DNA of 64,000 nucleotides from an uncultured Lactobacillus sp. (GTDB lineage Bacteria; Bacillota; Bacilli; Lactobacillales; Lactobacillaceae). Where the stretch lies: the NCBI GenBank assembly GCA_937874185.1, contig CALNAK010000020.1, positions 284,788-348,787 of the forward strand, given 5' to 3'. The translations under genes and the position numbers were made by a program. The notes below the pieces were generated by a model, which did not search any database, was not told the DNA's origin, and saw nothing but the letters and a program-made list of their open reading frames with translations. Shown here piece by piece: positions 26,386 to 36,044 of the stretch (its first letter is position 1; each line of letters starts with the position of its first letter).

Positions 26386-27522
26386 ATGAAACAAAAAAAT
26401 ATAAAACTGGGATTAGTAACTTTATTCTCAGCAGTTGCATTAGGAACGGTTGCTATTCAAAGTAATACAAGTGTCGATGCAGCGGCGTTAGGGACTCCGT
26501 TACAAGCGACAATGTATGATCCAACACCAGCTCCAGAAAAGTTTTTGAATATCTGGAATACAAATGGTTATGCTTTACAACCGGATTCAGTAACAAATGT
26601 GAAAGTGGGAACGTCAGATGTTGTTCTTCATACAGATGCAGGTCGTTCAGTTGGAAGTGTTGTAACTGGACTATTTGACGCGCCACATTACAGATGGTTA
26701 GTGTCACATGATGGTAAAAATTGGTCATCATTACCTGAATGGAAATATGGTCATCGTAAAAACTTGCCAGTAGATACTGGTGAAGAAGGCACAACTTGGT
26801 ATCAATTAGATACGCAATATTATAACTATTTAACGGGTTGGGCTTTAAAAACACATATTTATTCTAATGTCGCCCAAGTAAATATTTTACCAAATGATGT
26901 TCAACCAGATTCAATTAAAGTTTCAACGGATACAGATTATATTTACAATACCCAAGATAAATTGATGAATGTTTCCTATGCACATGCTGTAGTTAACCCA
27001 GCTAACTCTACGGGTAAATTGTCTTGGTCACTTGATGACAACAGTAGTAAATACGCAACGATTGATAGCACTACTGGAAAAATAACGGCTAAAGATGTTT
27101 CAGAAGAACCAAGTCTTGATCATAGAATTAAAGTGGTTGCTACTTATACCGGATCAGATACAGATAAAACAGGAGCCGCACCAAAGGTTGTTACCGGAAG
27201 TACTTATGTAGCAGTTGGTGGTGGACTAAATACTGTAAGTTCAAGTGTTGGTCAAACAGCAACCTTTAATTTGCAAGGTAATCAGAATGATTATTACGGA
27301 TATTGGGATGATAACGATATTTGGGTCGAATGGTATACAAAGAAAGTTGGAGATAAAGATTCTCAAAGTCAATCATTGGGTTCAACTAAAGTTCCTTCAT
27401 ACACGACTCCAATTTTAAAGGATGAAAATGCCAACTCTCTATATAGAGCCAAGATAATTATGAGAAAAGATGGTAAAGAGTTAACCATGAAAACTGGTTG
27501 GGCAGGTTTGAGTTTATATTAA
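26386..27522 (+). CDS. Secreted Ig-like (Big_2) protein, paralogue 1
   Basis: 378 residues. Signal peptide ends near VDAAALG (about 32). An N-terminal domain (35-165) holds the blocks FLNIWN, YALQPDS, DAGRSV, HYRWL and TWYQLDTQYYNYLTGWALKTHIYS shared with the next gene; then a Big_2-type Ig domain (about 180-285, NPANSTGKLSWSLDD...ITAK) and a C-terminal beta domain (about 290-378). No LPxTG or SLAP. Likely surface-associated; function unknown. The next paralogue starts 24 bp after its stop. Confidence 0.75.
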   Translation: MKQKNIKLGLVTLFSAVALGTVAIQSNTSVDAAALGTPLQATMYDPTPAPEKFLNIWNTNGYALQPDSVTNVKVGTSDVVLHTDAGRSVGSVVTGLFDAPHYRWLVSHDGKNWSSLPEWKYGHRKNLPVDTGEEGTTWYQLDTQYYNYLTGWALKTHIYSNVAQVNILPNDVQPDSIKVSTDTDYIYNTQDKLMNVSYAHAVVNPANSTGKLSWSLDDNSSKYATIDSTTGKITAKDVSEEPSLDHRIKVVATYTGSDTDKTGAAPKVVTGSTYVAVGGGLNTVSSSVGQTATFNLQGNQNDYYGYWDDNDIWVEWYTKKVGDKDSQSQSLGSTKVPSYTTPILKDENANSLYRAKIIMRKDGKELTMKTGWAGLSLY

Positions 27523-27545
27523 TTAAGCGATAGGGGAAAATTATT

Positions 27546-28643
27546 ATGCAAGTAGGTACAAAATTAAAAAGAGCGGGATTTGTAACCTTTGTTGCGGTTT
27601 CAATGCTAGGAACATTTTCAATACAAAGTTTAAACGTTAATGCTGCCGCTTTGGGTACACCATTAACTAATAGCCTTTATACACCAACCCCAGCTCCTGA
27701 TAAATTTTTGAATATTTGGAATTCTAATGGGTACGCGTTACAACCAGAATCCAATACTTATACGGTTGTTGGAAATCCGGTAACTTTAAATACTGATGCT
27801 GGACGATCAGTTTGGTCAGTTATGGGCGGATTATTAGATTCACCACATTATCGCTGGTACAAATCAGATGATGGTGTTAACTGGAGTGCTGTACCTGACT
27901 GGCAAAATGGTCATCGTAAACATTTCGGAGTTCCAACTAACCAAGTCGGTAAAACTTGGTATCAAATGGATACGCAGTATTACAACTATTTAACGGGATG
28001 GGCTTTAAAGACGCATATTTATTCAGATGTGGCTGAAGTAAATATCGTTAATACTCCAACTAACGCTAATGGACTCTCTGTTACTTCAGATTCAGATTAT
28101 ATTTACAATAATGGAAATGGTCAAAATAATACAACTTTTGCTCATGCGACTGTTAATCCAGTTAGCTCAACGGGTAAAGTGACTTGGTCTGTGGATAATA
28201 CTAATTTAGCTACTGTCGATAGCACTGGTAAGGTTACTGCCAATAACAATAACTTATCAGGTGTGGTTAAGGTTACAGGAACATTCCATAATATGGATTC
28301 TTCATTCGTAGTGGGCACAACTTATGTTGAAGTTGGTGGAGGAATTGCCGATCAGACTGTTCAATCAGGACAATCAGCCACTTTCAATTTGAAGGGTGAT
28401 ACGAGTACTTTAACTGGCCTAATTAATCAAAATAGAGCCAAAGTTCAATGGTATAAGAAGGCACCAGGAACAATAAAAGAAGAATATCTTGGACAATATT
28501 ATAACGATTCATACACAACCAATGTAACAAGTGTTGCTGACAACGGCGCTCAATACAGAGCCAAGATAACTCTTAGACAAGGGTATAGTGATAAAACTAT
28601 CTATACAAATTGGTCAACTTTACATGTGGAATACAGTAATTAG
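27546..28643 (+). CDS. Secreted Ig-like (Big_2) protein, paralogue 2
   Basis: 365 residues, same architecture as its upstream neighbour with strong identity in the N-terminal domain and weaker identity in the Ig and C-terminal domains, as after tandem duplication and divergence. Signal peptide ends near VNAAAL. AGGGGAAAATT precedes the ATG. The WxL-like gene starts 31 bp after its stop, so the three genes look like one operon. Confidence 0.75.
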   Translation: MQVGTKLKRAGFVTFVAVSMLGTFSIQSLNVNAAALGTPLTNSLYTPTPAPDKFLNIWNSNGYALQPESNTYTVVGNPVTLNTDAGRSVWSVMGGLLDSPHYRWYKSDDGVNWSAVPDWQNGHRKHFGVPTNQVGKTWYQMDTQYYNYLTGWALKTHIYSDVAEVNIVNTPTNANGLSVTSDSDYIYNNGNGQNNTTFAHATVNPVSSTGKVTWSVDNTNLATVDSTGKVTANNNNLSGVVKVTGTFHNMDSSFVVGTTYVEVGGGIADQTVQSGQSATFNLKGDTSTLTGLINQNRAKVQWYKKAPGTIKEEYLGQYYNDSYTTNVTSVADNGAQYRAKITLRQGYSDKTIYTNWSTLHVEYSN

Positions 28644-28673
28644 TCATAATTTTTTTGAAGGGGGCAAGGCAAG

Positions 28674-30878
28674 ATGAAATTAAAGAATACTTCATTTAAG
28701 ATGATTTTTAAAATAACTAGTTTAATAATCTTGGTGATAGGTTCATTACTTTCTTTTGCACCAACAGAAATTATGGCTGATGGTCTAGGCTCGATAGAAA
28801 GTAGTAACCCTGTATCTCCAAATAAAGCTGTTAATCAGATTATACAAGCTAGTTCAGAAGCTAGTGCACAACGTTCAACTGATACTTCTAATTTCACTTC
28901 GGCTTTTAATCAAACTAATTTGCCAAAGGATAACAGTACTAGTTTGATCAATTCTTTGACTTCTCCTTTAGTAATTAAAACAACGTCGGATACGCCATAT
29001 ACTGATTATAAAGATGGCGAACCAGATTCAACAAATAGAACTTTTTTACGTGCTGATGTTACATACTTGGTTAGATCATATAAAAATGATACTGGTGCGG
29101 CGATGTCAACTACTATTACAGCTCATAACGTTTATGATAAAAATCTAGTTCAGGGGAACATTATAAATTTCAAAATTTATGATAAACCTACAGACTCCAT
29201 TGAAAATGATAAATTAGGTTATGCAGCAGCACTTGGTAGAAGTGCAAGTAATAGTGCAGGGGATAAGATAACTGTAAGTGGAGATAAAGGTTCGAAAGCT
29301 GCCACCTTGAAATTAACAAAGGGTGTAGATTCCGGTCCTAATTCTCTTGGAACTTCAGCAACAAAGGTTTCAGCAACAATTGGTAATGCTAACGGAGTTG
29401 GAAGTACGATATGCGCTATTACTATGCGTGTAGCGTATGTAATACCAAGTAATACTAGTCCTAAGGTTTTCAATAATACCAAGATTAATTTTTGGCTGGA
29501 TGAATCTTTAGTCAAAAGAATTATTGCTGATACTATTAGATATGCCGGAGATGGTAATACAGCATCATATACTCCAGATGTAACTATTACTTGGCATGCT
29601 TGGTCTAAATCAATGAATAGTGATGATGGAGCAAATGATAGTACAAAATCTACTATTGTTTCTACAAAGAATACAGCTAATGTAGCAGATCTTGATTTAA
29701 ATAAAGAGGCACTGAAATTTGCATATACATTTTTTAGAGATTCACCAACTGTTGACGGATCAGGACCGATATATGTTTATGCGGACATAAGTATGAATTA
29801 TATGACTAAAGATACAAGTATTTGGCCATTCCCAAATAATTCTAAACCAGCGGTATATCACACTATAATTGATAATTATGCTGTAAGTGCTGCGACAGGT
29901 GCAACGAGTCAGGATGAAGTACCAAAGGTTTCAATGAGTAATACGGTTAATAATATGACTGTTTCCACTAATGACGGCACTACAAATGTAGCTAATGATA
30001 CCGTTAACCATACGGCAGCTGCTGATAATATTAAATTTACTTCCAATATAGTAGACGAATTTGAAAGAAATTCCAGCGGTGTAATCGCAGAAGGTGTATA
30101 TAAAACTGAAATTCCGAGAGGGATGAAGGTATCTGATGTTTCATTGAAATCAGCTAATAATGCTACTACCGCCAATCCACCAATTCCAAAGGAAGATGAC
30201 ATTAAAGTTGAAGATGACCCGAATAACAAAGATAAGTCAATTTTGACTATTACTGGTATTTATCTTCCTGAAAAAGCTAGTAGTACAACAACGACTAAAT
30301 ATACTCTAACCTTCAATGGAAAAGTTCCAACCGATTACGATCATTCGATTTCATTTACACCAACTTTTAATGGTGATGGTGGTAGTGATGATGATGGTAA
30401 CTTACTTCCTATTGATGAGGCTTCTGGAACACTCAATTATATTAATTTTGATAAATCTGACACAGGTGTGATCGAGTTATTGCCACATAATATTGATTTT
30501 GGAACAATTAATTCTTTGATTGGCGAGGACACAATTAAGCATCGTGTGACTCCAGATGATAACAGTAACGTATTGGATGTTACTGATAATCGTTCTGAAA
30601 AAAAGGCAACTAAATTAGAAATTGAGGCTGATAGTCTTAAAAGTGGGAATACTGTTTTCCCAGGGGAATTAACTTACTATGATAAAGATGGTAAGGGCAG
30701 ACCTCTCGCAAAAAATGATCCGATAGTAATTGCTAATACAGTCACTGGTGAACCACTTTCTTCTATTAAATGGAGTGAGAATGAAGGATTATTGTTGAAT
30801 CTGAAACGTTCGAGTGCAATTCCTAAAGGAACGTATAGCACTACGGTTACTTGGACTGCAACTGATTCAGTTCAGTGA
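28674..30878 (+). CDS. Large WxL-like surface protein, copy 1 (intact)
   Basis: 734 residues. Signal peptide (about 1-36, cleavage after IMADG). A long beta-rich ectodomain opens with AVNQIIQASSEASAQRSTDTS. The C-terminal 150 residues resemble the WxL wall-binding domain (IDFGTINSL, VLDVTDNRS, and a final GTYSTTVTWTATDSVQ), but the Trp-x-Leu motifs are not conserved: the first is absent and the second reads WTA. WxL domains bind peptidoglycan noncovalently. Probably a wall-bound adhesin-like protein working with the two Ig-like proteins. Paralogue of the out-of-frame gene at 44983-47153. Confidence 0.75.
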   Translation: MKLKNTSFKMIFKITSLIILVIGSLLSFAPTEIMADGLGSIESSNPVSPNKAVNQIIQASSEASAQRSTDTSNFTSAFNQTNLPKDNSTSLINSLTSPLVIKTTSDTPYTDYKDGEPDSTNRTFLRADVTYLVRSYKNDTGAAMSTTITAHNVYDKNLVQGNIINFKIYDKPTDSIENDKLGYAAALGRSASNSAGDKITVSGDKGSKAATLKLTKGVDSGPNSLGTSATKVSATIGNANGVGSTICAITMRVAYVIPSNTSPKVFNNTKINFWLDESLVKRIIADTIRYAGDGNTASYTPDVTITWHAWSKSMNSDDGANDSTKSTIVSTKNTANVADLDLNKEALKFAYTFFRDSPTVDGSGPIYVYADISMNYMTKDTSIWPFPNNSKPAVYHTIIDNYAVSAATGATSQDEVPKVSMSNTVNNMTVSTNDGTTNVANDTVNHTAAADNIKFTSNIVDEFERNSSGVIAEGVYKTEIPRGMKVSDVSLKSANNATTANPPIPKEDDIKVEDDPNNKDKSILTITGIYLPEKASSTTTTKYTLTFNGKVPTDYDHSISFTPTFNGDGGSDDDGNLLPIDEASGTLNYINFDKSDTGVIELLPHNIDFGTINSLIGEDTIKHRVTPDDNSNVLDVTDNRSEKKATKLEIEADSLKSGNTVFPGELTYYDKDGKGRPLAKNDPIVIANTVTGEPLSSIKWSENEGLLLNLKRSSAIPKGTYSTTVTWTATDSVQ

Positions 30879-30885
30879 TGTTACG

Positions 30886-30917
30886 ACCACAATTCGTATT
30901 TTGGATTGTGGTTTTTG
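30886..30917 (+). terminator. Rho-independent terminator
   Basis: ACCACAATTC and GATTGTGGT stem followed by TTTTTG, just after the WxL-like gene. Confidence 0.7.
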
Positions 30918-31031
30918 TGTTGTTATTTAATTTTAAATATTAATTATTAAAACATAGTTAGGTGTATTAATTGCCATTACGTATACAAGTACAGACAATG
31001 GACGTGAGTTTAAAAATAAGAGGGAAGAAAA

Positions 31032-31361
31032 ATGAATAAAACAGAGCAACAACACGAACTTGCCGAAATTGATCAAGAATTAATTAGTCGCCTGAATGAT
31101 GTATATAATGATTCTGAGTTAGAGAAACGTGTAGACATTAAGAATATGCTGAATGGATACCTTGAACAATTGAGACAGACTAAAAACGTTGATTTGGTTT
31201 TACCTTTATTATGTAAACAGATTTCATATGAATACATTTTGAATAGTAACAATTTTCCGAAATCGGTAGTTGAACTTTACTTTACGTTGAGAATGATAAG
31301 TTCTAAACATGACAGTATTGAATGGAGCTCTATGCAAGCTGGATTGAGTTGGTTTGAGTGA
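31032..31361 (+). CDS. Bacteriocin-immunity-like helical protein 1
   Basis: 109 residues, all-helical; length and helix pattern (NDVYNDSELEKR..., KNVDLVLPLLCKQISYEYILNSNNFPKSVVELYF) resemble enterocin A-type immunity proteins. AGAGGGAAG precedes the ATG. No GG-leader bacteriocin precursor is adjacent, so at best this is an orphan immunity gene. Overlaps the next gene by 8 bp. Family assignment tentative. Confidence 0.5.
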   Translation: MNKTEQQHELAEIDQELISRLNDVYNDSELEKRVDIKNMLNGYLEQLRQTKNVDLVLPLLCKQISYEYILNSNNFPKSVVELYFTLRMISSKHDSIEWSSMQAGLSWFE

Positions 31362-31707
31362 GCCAAAGGTGAAAGAAGATAAAGAAATTCAAATTTTATC
31401 TAATGTAAATAATCTGTTGAATGAATTCAATAATACTTTTTCTGATTCGGATAAAGATATTAAAAAGATGATTGCAGAAACCTATATTTCTATTAATTCA
31501 CCTGAATCCATTAAAGAAGAATATAATGCAATTCCTATGTCATTAGGAATGTTGAATGATTATTTAGAGAAAAAGGCAGTAGCTGAAAAGTATCCTTTTA
31601 CTCAGAAGCAAAATGACATTATACATGAGTATAATAATGTTTATTCAGTTTCCTTTTTACAATCATTGGGAGCCTTAATAAACGGCCCAGCATTTTTTCA
31701 TCCTTAA
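31354..31707 (+). CDS. Bacteriocin-immunity-like helical protein 2
   Basis: 117 residues from TTG 31354, overlapping the previous gene. Helical, with the NLLNEFNNTFSD...KKMIAETY and YNNVYSVSFLQSLGALI blocks similar in pattern to its neighbour, suggesting an old duplication. Same tentative assignment. Confidence 0.45.
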   Translation: MSEPKVKEDKEIQILSNVNNLLNEFNNTFSDSDKDIKKMIAETYISINSPESIKEEYNAIPMSLGMLNDYLEKKAVAEKYPFTQKQNDIIHEYNNVYSVSFLQSLGALINGPAFFHP

Positions 31708-31802
31708 TAATAATTTTTATGCCAATACATTATTCTTCAATTAGGACAATGTATTTTTTAATTTGTGCTATGATGAAATAATGATTTTCAAGGAGGCTTG
31801 TC

Positions 31803-32624
31803 ATGACCATTAAATTAGTTGCTTTTGACATGGATGGAACATTTCTAAATGACCAAAACACTTATAACCACCAACGTTTTGGTGAAATTTTACAAAAATT
31901 ACGAGCAAAAGGTATCCGTGTTGTAGCGGCTAGTGGATCACAATATCAACGTTTGCAGGATCAGTTTGATGAATTTAAATCTGAAATGGATTTTGTTTCT
32001 CAAAATGGGGCAGCAGTTTATAGTGAGGAAGAACCACTTCTGATTCGTGCCATGCCTGAGGATGCTGTAACAGCAACATTAGACATAATTAATCATCAGT
32101 TTGATCCAAGTGATATTGTTGAGCATCTTGTGGTCGGGGTTAAGTCAGCTTATGTTGACCAAACAATATCCAAGCCAGTTTATGATTTGACCTATCATTA
32201 CTATAATCATTTGAAAAAGGTAGTTAATTTAGCTACTGTTACACCAAAACGTTTGCGAGATCAAATCACTAGTATTGGTGTGACCTTTAATGAAGGAGTA
32301 AATTTTGATGAAAAGATGAATATCCTTCGTCAAGGTTTGCCAGATGGACTCTCAAGTCAAACCTCAGGATATAATACTGAATTAATCAGTGAAAATACCG
32401 TTAACAAAGCTGCTGGGTTAGCTGAATTACAGAAGAAGTTCGATATTGCTAACGATGAAATTATGACTTTTGGTGATAATGAAAATGACCTTAGTATGTT
32501 GAGATTGACGCCTTATGGGTATGTAGTTGATAATGCTGAAGATAAGATAAAAGAACAAGTAAATCACTTTACTGAATCTAATAATGATGAGGGCGTCTTG
32601 AATGTTTTAAGCCGACTTATCTAA
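31803..32624 (+). CDS. HAD-superfamily Cof-type phosphatase
   Basis: 273 residues. Motif I DMDGTF (nucleophile D9), motif III Lys about 197, motif IV GDNENDLSML. Cof-type HAD-IIB hydrolases dephosphorylate sugar phosphates, FMN or PLP; substrate unknown. SD AAGGAGG. Paralogous to 49269-50090. Confidence 0.9.
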   Translation: MTIKLVAFDMDGTFLNDQNTYNHQRFGEILQKLRAKGIRVVAASGSQYQRLQDQFDEFKSEMDFVSQNGAAVYSEEEPLLIRAMPEDAVTATLDIINHQFDPSDIVEHLVVGVKSAYVDQTISKPVYDLTYHYYNHLKKVVNLATVTPKRLRDQITSIGVTFNEGVNFDEKMNILRQGLPDGLSSQTSGYNTELISENTVNKAAGLAELQKKFDIANDEIMTFGDNENDLSMLRLTPYGYVVDNAEDKIKEQVNHFTESNNDEGVLNVLSRLI

Positions 32625-32667
32625 AAAATGTTGGCAACTCGATTTTGAGTTGCCAACATTTTTTTGT
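32623..32667 (+). terminator. Rho-independent terminator
   Basis: AATGTTGGCAACTC and GAGTTGCCAACATT form a perfect 14-bp stem flanked by A-run and T-run. Confidence 0.9.
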
Positions 32668-32775
32668 TCACCATTACTTCACAGATTAATCACTTCATTT
32701 TAAGTTTGATTAAATAAACCGATAGTAAAGTTTAATTATTAATTAAATCAAGTTATTACAAAAGGAGTGATTACC

Positions 32776-33285
32776 ATGCGATGGATACCGTTATTATTAA
32801 TTTTTAGTAGTTCATTATTATTGGGTACATATTTTTTTACAACGGTTAAAGAGTTTACTGATCGTCGATTTTACTTAGTATGTTTATTATATTTAACTTT
32901 TTTAGGAATAATACTCTTTACACCAATATCATTTACAGGAACTGAAGTATATATTATGCCAGCTGGAATAGGTTCAGTTAATTTGCATAAATTGGAGATA
33001 TTTGAACTTGGATTTGTAGAGAATATTATTTTGACAATTCCATTAGGGTTTTTAATCAAAAAATTATTCCCAAGCATTTCAATAATTTCCATGGCCCTAT
33101 TAGGATTCGTCATTGGTGGTGGAATTGAAACTACACAGTATTACTTATCACATTTATACTTGATCAATCGTAGTAGCGATATTAATGATGTGATTGCTAA
33201 TGGTATTGGAATTGTTATTGGTTCAATATTGATGGTTGCTTATGGATATATTTTTAATCGGAATAGGAAACTTTCTAAAATCTAA
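32776..33285 (+). CDS. VanZ-like membrane protein, second copy
   Basis: 169 residues from ATG 32776 (AAAGGAG upstream; an in-frame GTG at 32767 overlaps that site). Same layout and motifs as the copy at 5265-5762: FTPISF, PAGIGSVNL, GFVENIILTIPLG, and NRSSDINDVIANGIG. Role unknown. Confidence 0.85.
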   Translation: MRWIPLLLIFSSSLLLGTYFFTTVKEFTDRRFYLVCLLYLTFLGIILFTPISFTGTEVYIMPAGIGSVNLHKLEIFELGFVENIILTIPLGFLIKKLFPSISIISMALLGFVIGGGIETTQYYLSHLYLINRSSDINDVIANGIGIVIGSILMVAYGYIFNRNRKLSKI

Positions 33286-33316
33286 AATTTGAAGACTGTG
33301 GTTCTAATAAAGAAGT

Positions 33317-33433
33317 ATGAACAAATTCTATAAGTTCTTGGCAGATAATAAATTGGTTGATTTAGATTATGCTAAGGATATTAAGCAAGAAATGAAGAAT
33401 GATGTTGAAATGGTTGAGATGTATAGATATTAA
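33317..33433 (+). CDS. Possible small protein (38 aa)
   Basis: ATG 33317 encodes MNKFYKFLADNKLVDLDYAK and 18 more residues, helical and charged. The SD (AAAGAAG) is weak, but a strong terminator follows directly. Uncertain. Confidence 0.3.
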   Translation: MNKFYKFLADNKLVDLDYAKDIKQEMKNDVEMVEMYRY

Positions 33434-33445
33434 TCGTTAACAAAA

Positions 33446-33489
33446 ATATGGAAGCAGGATTGAATTAAATCCTTGTTTCCATATTTTTT
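33446..33489 (+). terminator. Rho-independent terminator
   Basis: AATATGGAAGCAGGATT and AATCCTTGTTTCCATATT pair almost fully, followed by a T-run. Confidence 0.8.
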
Positions 33490-33662
33490 TGAGTATTAAT
33501 TAAGTAAGGCAACTTACAAAAGATTGTTATAACAGCAATAAAGAGAGAAATTGAAATTCAAAGTTGCGCAAATGTCAGTTTCTTTTGACCTATGACGATA
33601 AATACTTGCTTGTTTGTAACGCCGTTTTATACGAGATTGTAGTTAGTAGGGAGGGGATTGCA

Positions 33663-34550
33663 ATGTTAACTATTAAGAATGTTGATACATTTATTGGTAA
33701 GAAAAAAATTATCAAGAAAGCGTCATTTGAAATTGAATCTGGAAGTATTGTTGGTTTGATTGGACCAAATGGTGCAGGGAAAACGACCGTAATGAAAACA
33801 ATTTTAGGATTGACGAAATTTACAGGAGAGATTTCGCTAGATAATAAAAAGGTGACTGAGAATGATCATGAGGCACTACAAGAGGTAGGTGCTTTGATTG
33901 AACATCCAGCAATTTATCCATTTTTAACTGGAAGACAGAATCTGACTCTTTATTCAAAGGACGTTTCAGATGTGAATAAAATCATATCTATCCTGGAGAT
34001 GCAAAGTTATATAAATAGGAAGTCTAAGACATATTCTCTAGGAATGAAACAGAAGCTTGGCATCGCCATTGCACTGTGTAATCATCCTAAACTAATTATT
34101 TTAGATGAGCCGATGAATGGATTAGATATTGAATCGACCATATTAATTCGAAATATCATTAAACAATATGCTGAGGAGGGCTGTGCGTTTTTGATATCAA
34201 GTCATATTCTCAGTGAGTTACAAAAGGTCATGACAAAAATCATTTTGATTAGTGATGGAAAGATTATTCTCGATAAATCTATTGATGAATTTAACAAAAA
34301 TGAAAGTGATCTTTATAGAATTATGACTACGGACAATATTAAGGCTAAAAATTTATTAACAGTCAATGGATTTAATATTCAAGTTGTCGATGGAAAAGTG
34401 ATTATTGATAAATCAGATTTAATCAATATGCAAAAAATACTCTATGGTAATGGAATCAGTTTATTGGAATTGACTCACGAATCATTAAGCTTTGAAAGTA
34501 AGATTGTCAAACTTCTTTCAAATCAAGGGGATGACTTAAATGTTAAATAG
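33663..34550 (+). CDS. ABC transporter ATPase (BcrA-like)
   Basis: 295 residues from ATG 33663 (GGGAGGGG upstream). Walker A GPNGAGKT, signature YSLGMKQKLG, Walker B LIILDEPMNGLD and switch His SSHIL fit the BcrA/lantibiotic-immunity class. A C-terminal 80-residue extension is typical of that class. Overlaps the first permease by 11 bp. Could export a peptide antibiotic or confer resistance; substrate unknown. Confidence 0.85.
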   Translation: MLTIKNVDTFIGKKKIIKKASFEIESGSIVGLIGPNGAGKTTVMKTILGLTKFTGEISLDNKKVTENDHEALQEVGALIEHPAIYPFLTGRQNLTLYSKDVSDVNKIISILEMQSYINRKSKTYSLGMKQKLGIAIALCNHPKLIILDEPMNGLDIESTILIRNIIKQYAEEGCAFLISSHILSELQKVMTKIILISDGKIILDKSIDEFNKNESDLYRIMTTDNIKAKNLLTVNGFNIQVVDGKVIIDKSDLINMQKILYGNGISLLELTHESLSFESKIVKLLSNQGDDLNVK

Positions 34551-35256
34551 TATGAAAAAAGAGTTTTATAAATTCTATCGGCAAAAAATTCCATTATATG
34601 GCATAATCGCTCTAGCAGTCTTAATGATTTATACATGTTTAACAAGTAATAATAGTTTTCTAATTAGTTCTGGGTTTGGATCAACTCAATGGATAATTAT
34701 TATTTTAATTACTATTTCTTCAAGTTTTGTTTCACTAGAATATCAAGATAACACGATTATTAATTTACTCTATAAGAATTCTAATAAGTGGAAAATATAT
34801 TTGGCAAAGTTTGTAGTGTTAAGTGTTTATTGCTTAGTATTAATATTCTTTGCTTTGATATTTACGTTAAGTTTGATAGTCATTATTGGTCATCATTTTA
34901 GTCTGCTATTAATTAAAGAATTATTTTTTAATGTGTTTGGGACTTTTATTTATTCGGGATTTATTATCTCGATGGCATTTATGCTGATATCTTTGTTAAA
35001 GAATAATACTCTAGTAATAGTTATAGGCTTGCTAATTGGTTTCTTAGGTGCCCCAATTTCAAATAGTATTATTTCCACTTTAAATTTTTTTAAATGGAAT
35101 CCACTAAATATTATTTACATAACTAATCAGTTATCCGAATTGACGTTTTCACATATATCTAAGCTTAGTAATGTTCAAATTGTTTTGACAGCTCTTTTAT
35201 ATACGCTGATATTTTTAATTATTGGATATAAATTATTTAAAAGAAGGCGTGTTTGA
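34540..35256 (+). CDS. ABC-2 permease 1
   Basis: 238 residues, six membrane helices. Shares FVSLEYQDNTIINLLYKNSN / KWKIYLAKFVVLS with the next gene, so the two permeases are paralogues that may form a heterodimer. SD AAGGGG 9 nt before the ATG. Confidence 0.82.
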   Translation: MLNSMKKEFYKFYRQKIPLYGIIALAVLMIYTCLTSNNSFLISSGFGSTQWIIIILITISSSFVSLEYQDNTIINLLYKNSNKWKIYLAKFVVLSVYCLVLIFFALIFTLSLIVIIGHHFSLLLIKELFFNVFGTFIYSGFIISMAFMLISLLKNNTLVIVIGLLIGFLGAPISNSIISTLNFFKWNPLNIIYITNQLSELTFSHISKLSNVQIVLTALLYTLIFLIIGYKLFKRRRV

Positions 35257-36023
35257 TGAAATTCTTGTTAAGAAATGAAATATTCAAATTGTCTCACCAG
35301 AAAGTTACTTGGATAGCTCCATTTACAGTAGTGATTTTGATGATTGTTACTGGAATATTAATGGGTGATTCTGATCCTCAATTATTGATTATGGCTAGTT
35401 ATAATTCGAGTGAATGGATTCTATTTGTTTTAATCATTGTTGGGTCAACCATCTTTTCAACTGAATTTGAGAACCATACTATTCTGACAACTTTATATAA
35501 ATCATCTAATAAATTTGAAGTATTTGCAGCAAAGTTTATCGTAATTTCTATCTATAACGTTGCATTACACGTTTTTTCACTAATATTAACGTTATTGTTA
35601 CAATTGACACCGTTGAACGCACACATTTCATGGTTAATTATTAATCAATATCACCAGAGATTATTAGTTAATATGTTTGTAACTACGGGAATTGATTTAA
35701 TTTCATCAACATTGATTATTAGTTTAATATTTTTGACTTCCTGTTTAATAAATAATAATTCATTGGTCATTACTATTAATATTGCCATCGTTTTTATGGG
35801 ACAAAGTGCATCAGCTAGTTTGTTAAGAGATAATCACAAATATTTGAGTCTTATTCGATGGAATCCATTAAATATGTATAATTTGACGACACAATATTAT
35901 AATTATGGTTCATATCATGCAGTTAGTCATCTGACAAATGCTGGATTATTATTGGGAACACTGGCATATATAGTAATATTTCTATTCTTGGGATATTATA
36001 TTTTTAAGGGGAAACGATTTTAA
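35256..36023 (+). CDS. ABC-2 permease 2
   Basis: 255 residues from ATG 35256, whose A overlaps the previous TGA (TGATG); a TTG one codon earlier is less likely. Six membrane helices; FSTEFENHTILTTLYKSSNK parallels permease 1. Confidence 0.82.
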   Translation: MKFLLRNEIFKLSHQKVTWIAPFTVVILMIVTGILMGDSDPQLLIMASYNSSEWILFVLIIVGSTIFSTEFENHTILTTLYKSSNKFEVFAAKFIVISIYNVALHVFSLILTLLLQLTPLNAHISWLIINQYHQRLLVNMFVTTGIDLISSTLIISLIFLTSCLINNNSLVITINIAIVFMGQSASASLLRDNHKYLSLIRWNPLNMYNLTTQYYNYGSYHAVSHLTNAGLLLGTLAYIVIFLFLGYYIFKGKRF

Positions 36024-36044
36024 ATATTTTGGGAGGAATTGAAT

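Noticed and set aside
26453..26854. 133-codon minus-strand ORF
   Set aside because: Lies fully within the Ig-like secreted gene, has no SD and encodes low-complexity His/Leu-rich sequence: a shadow frame.
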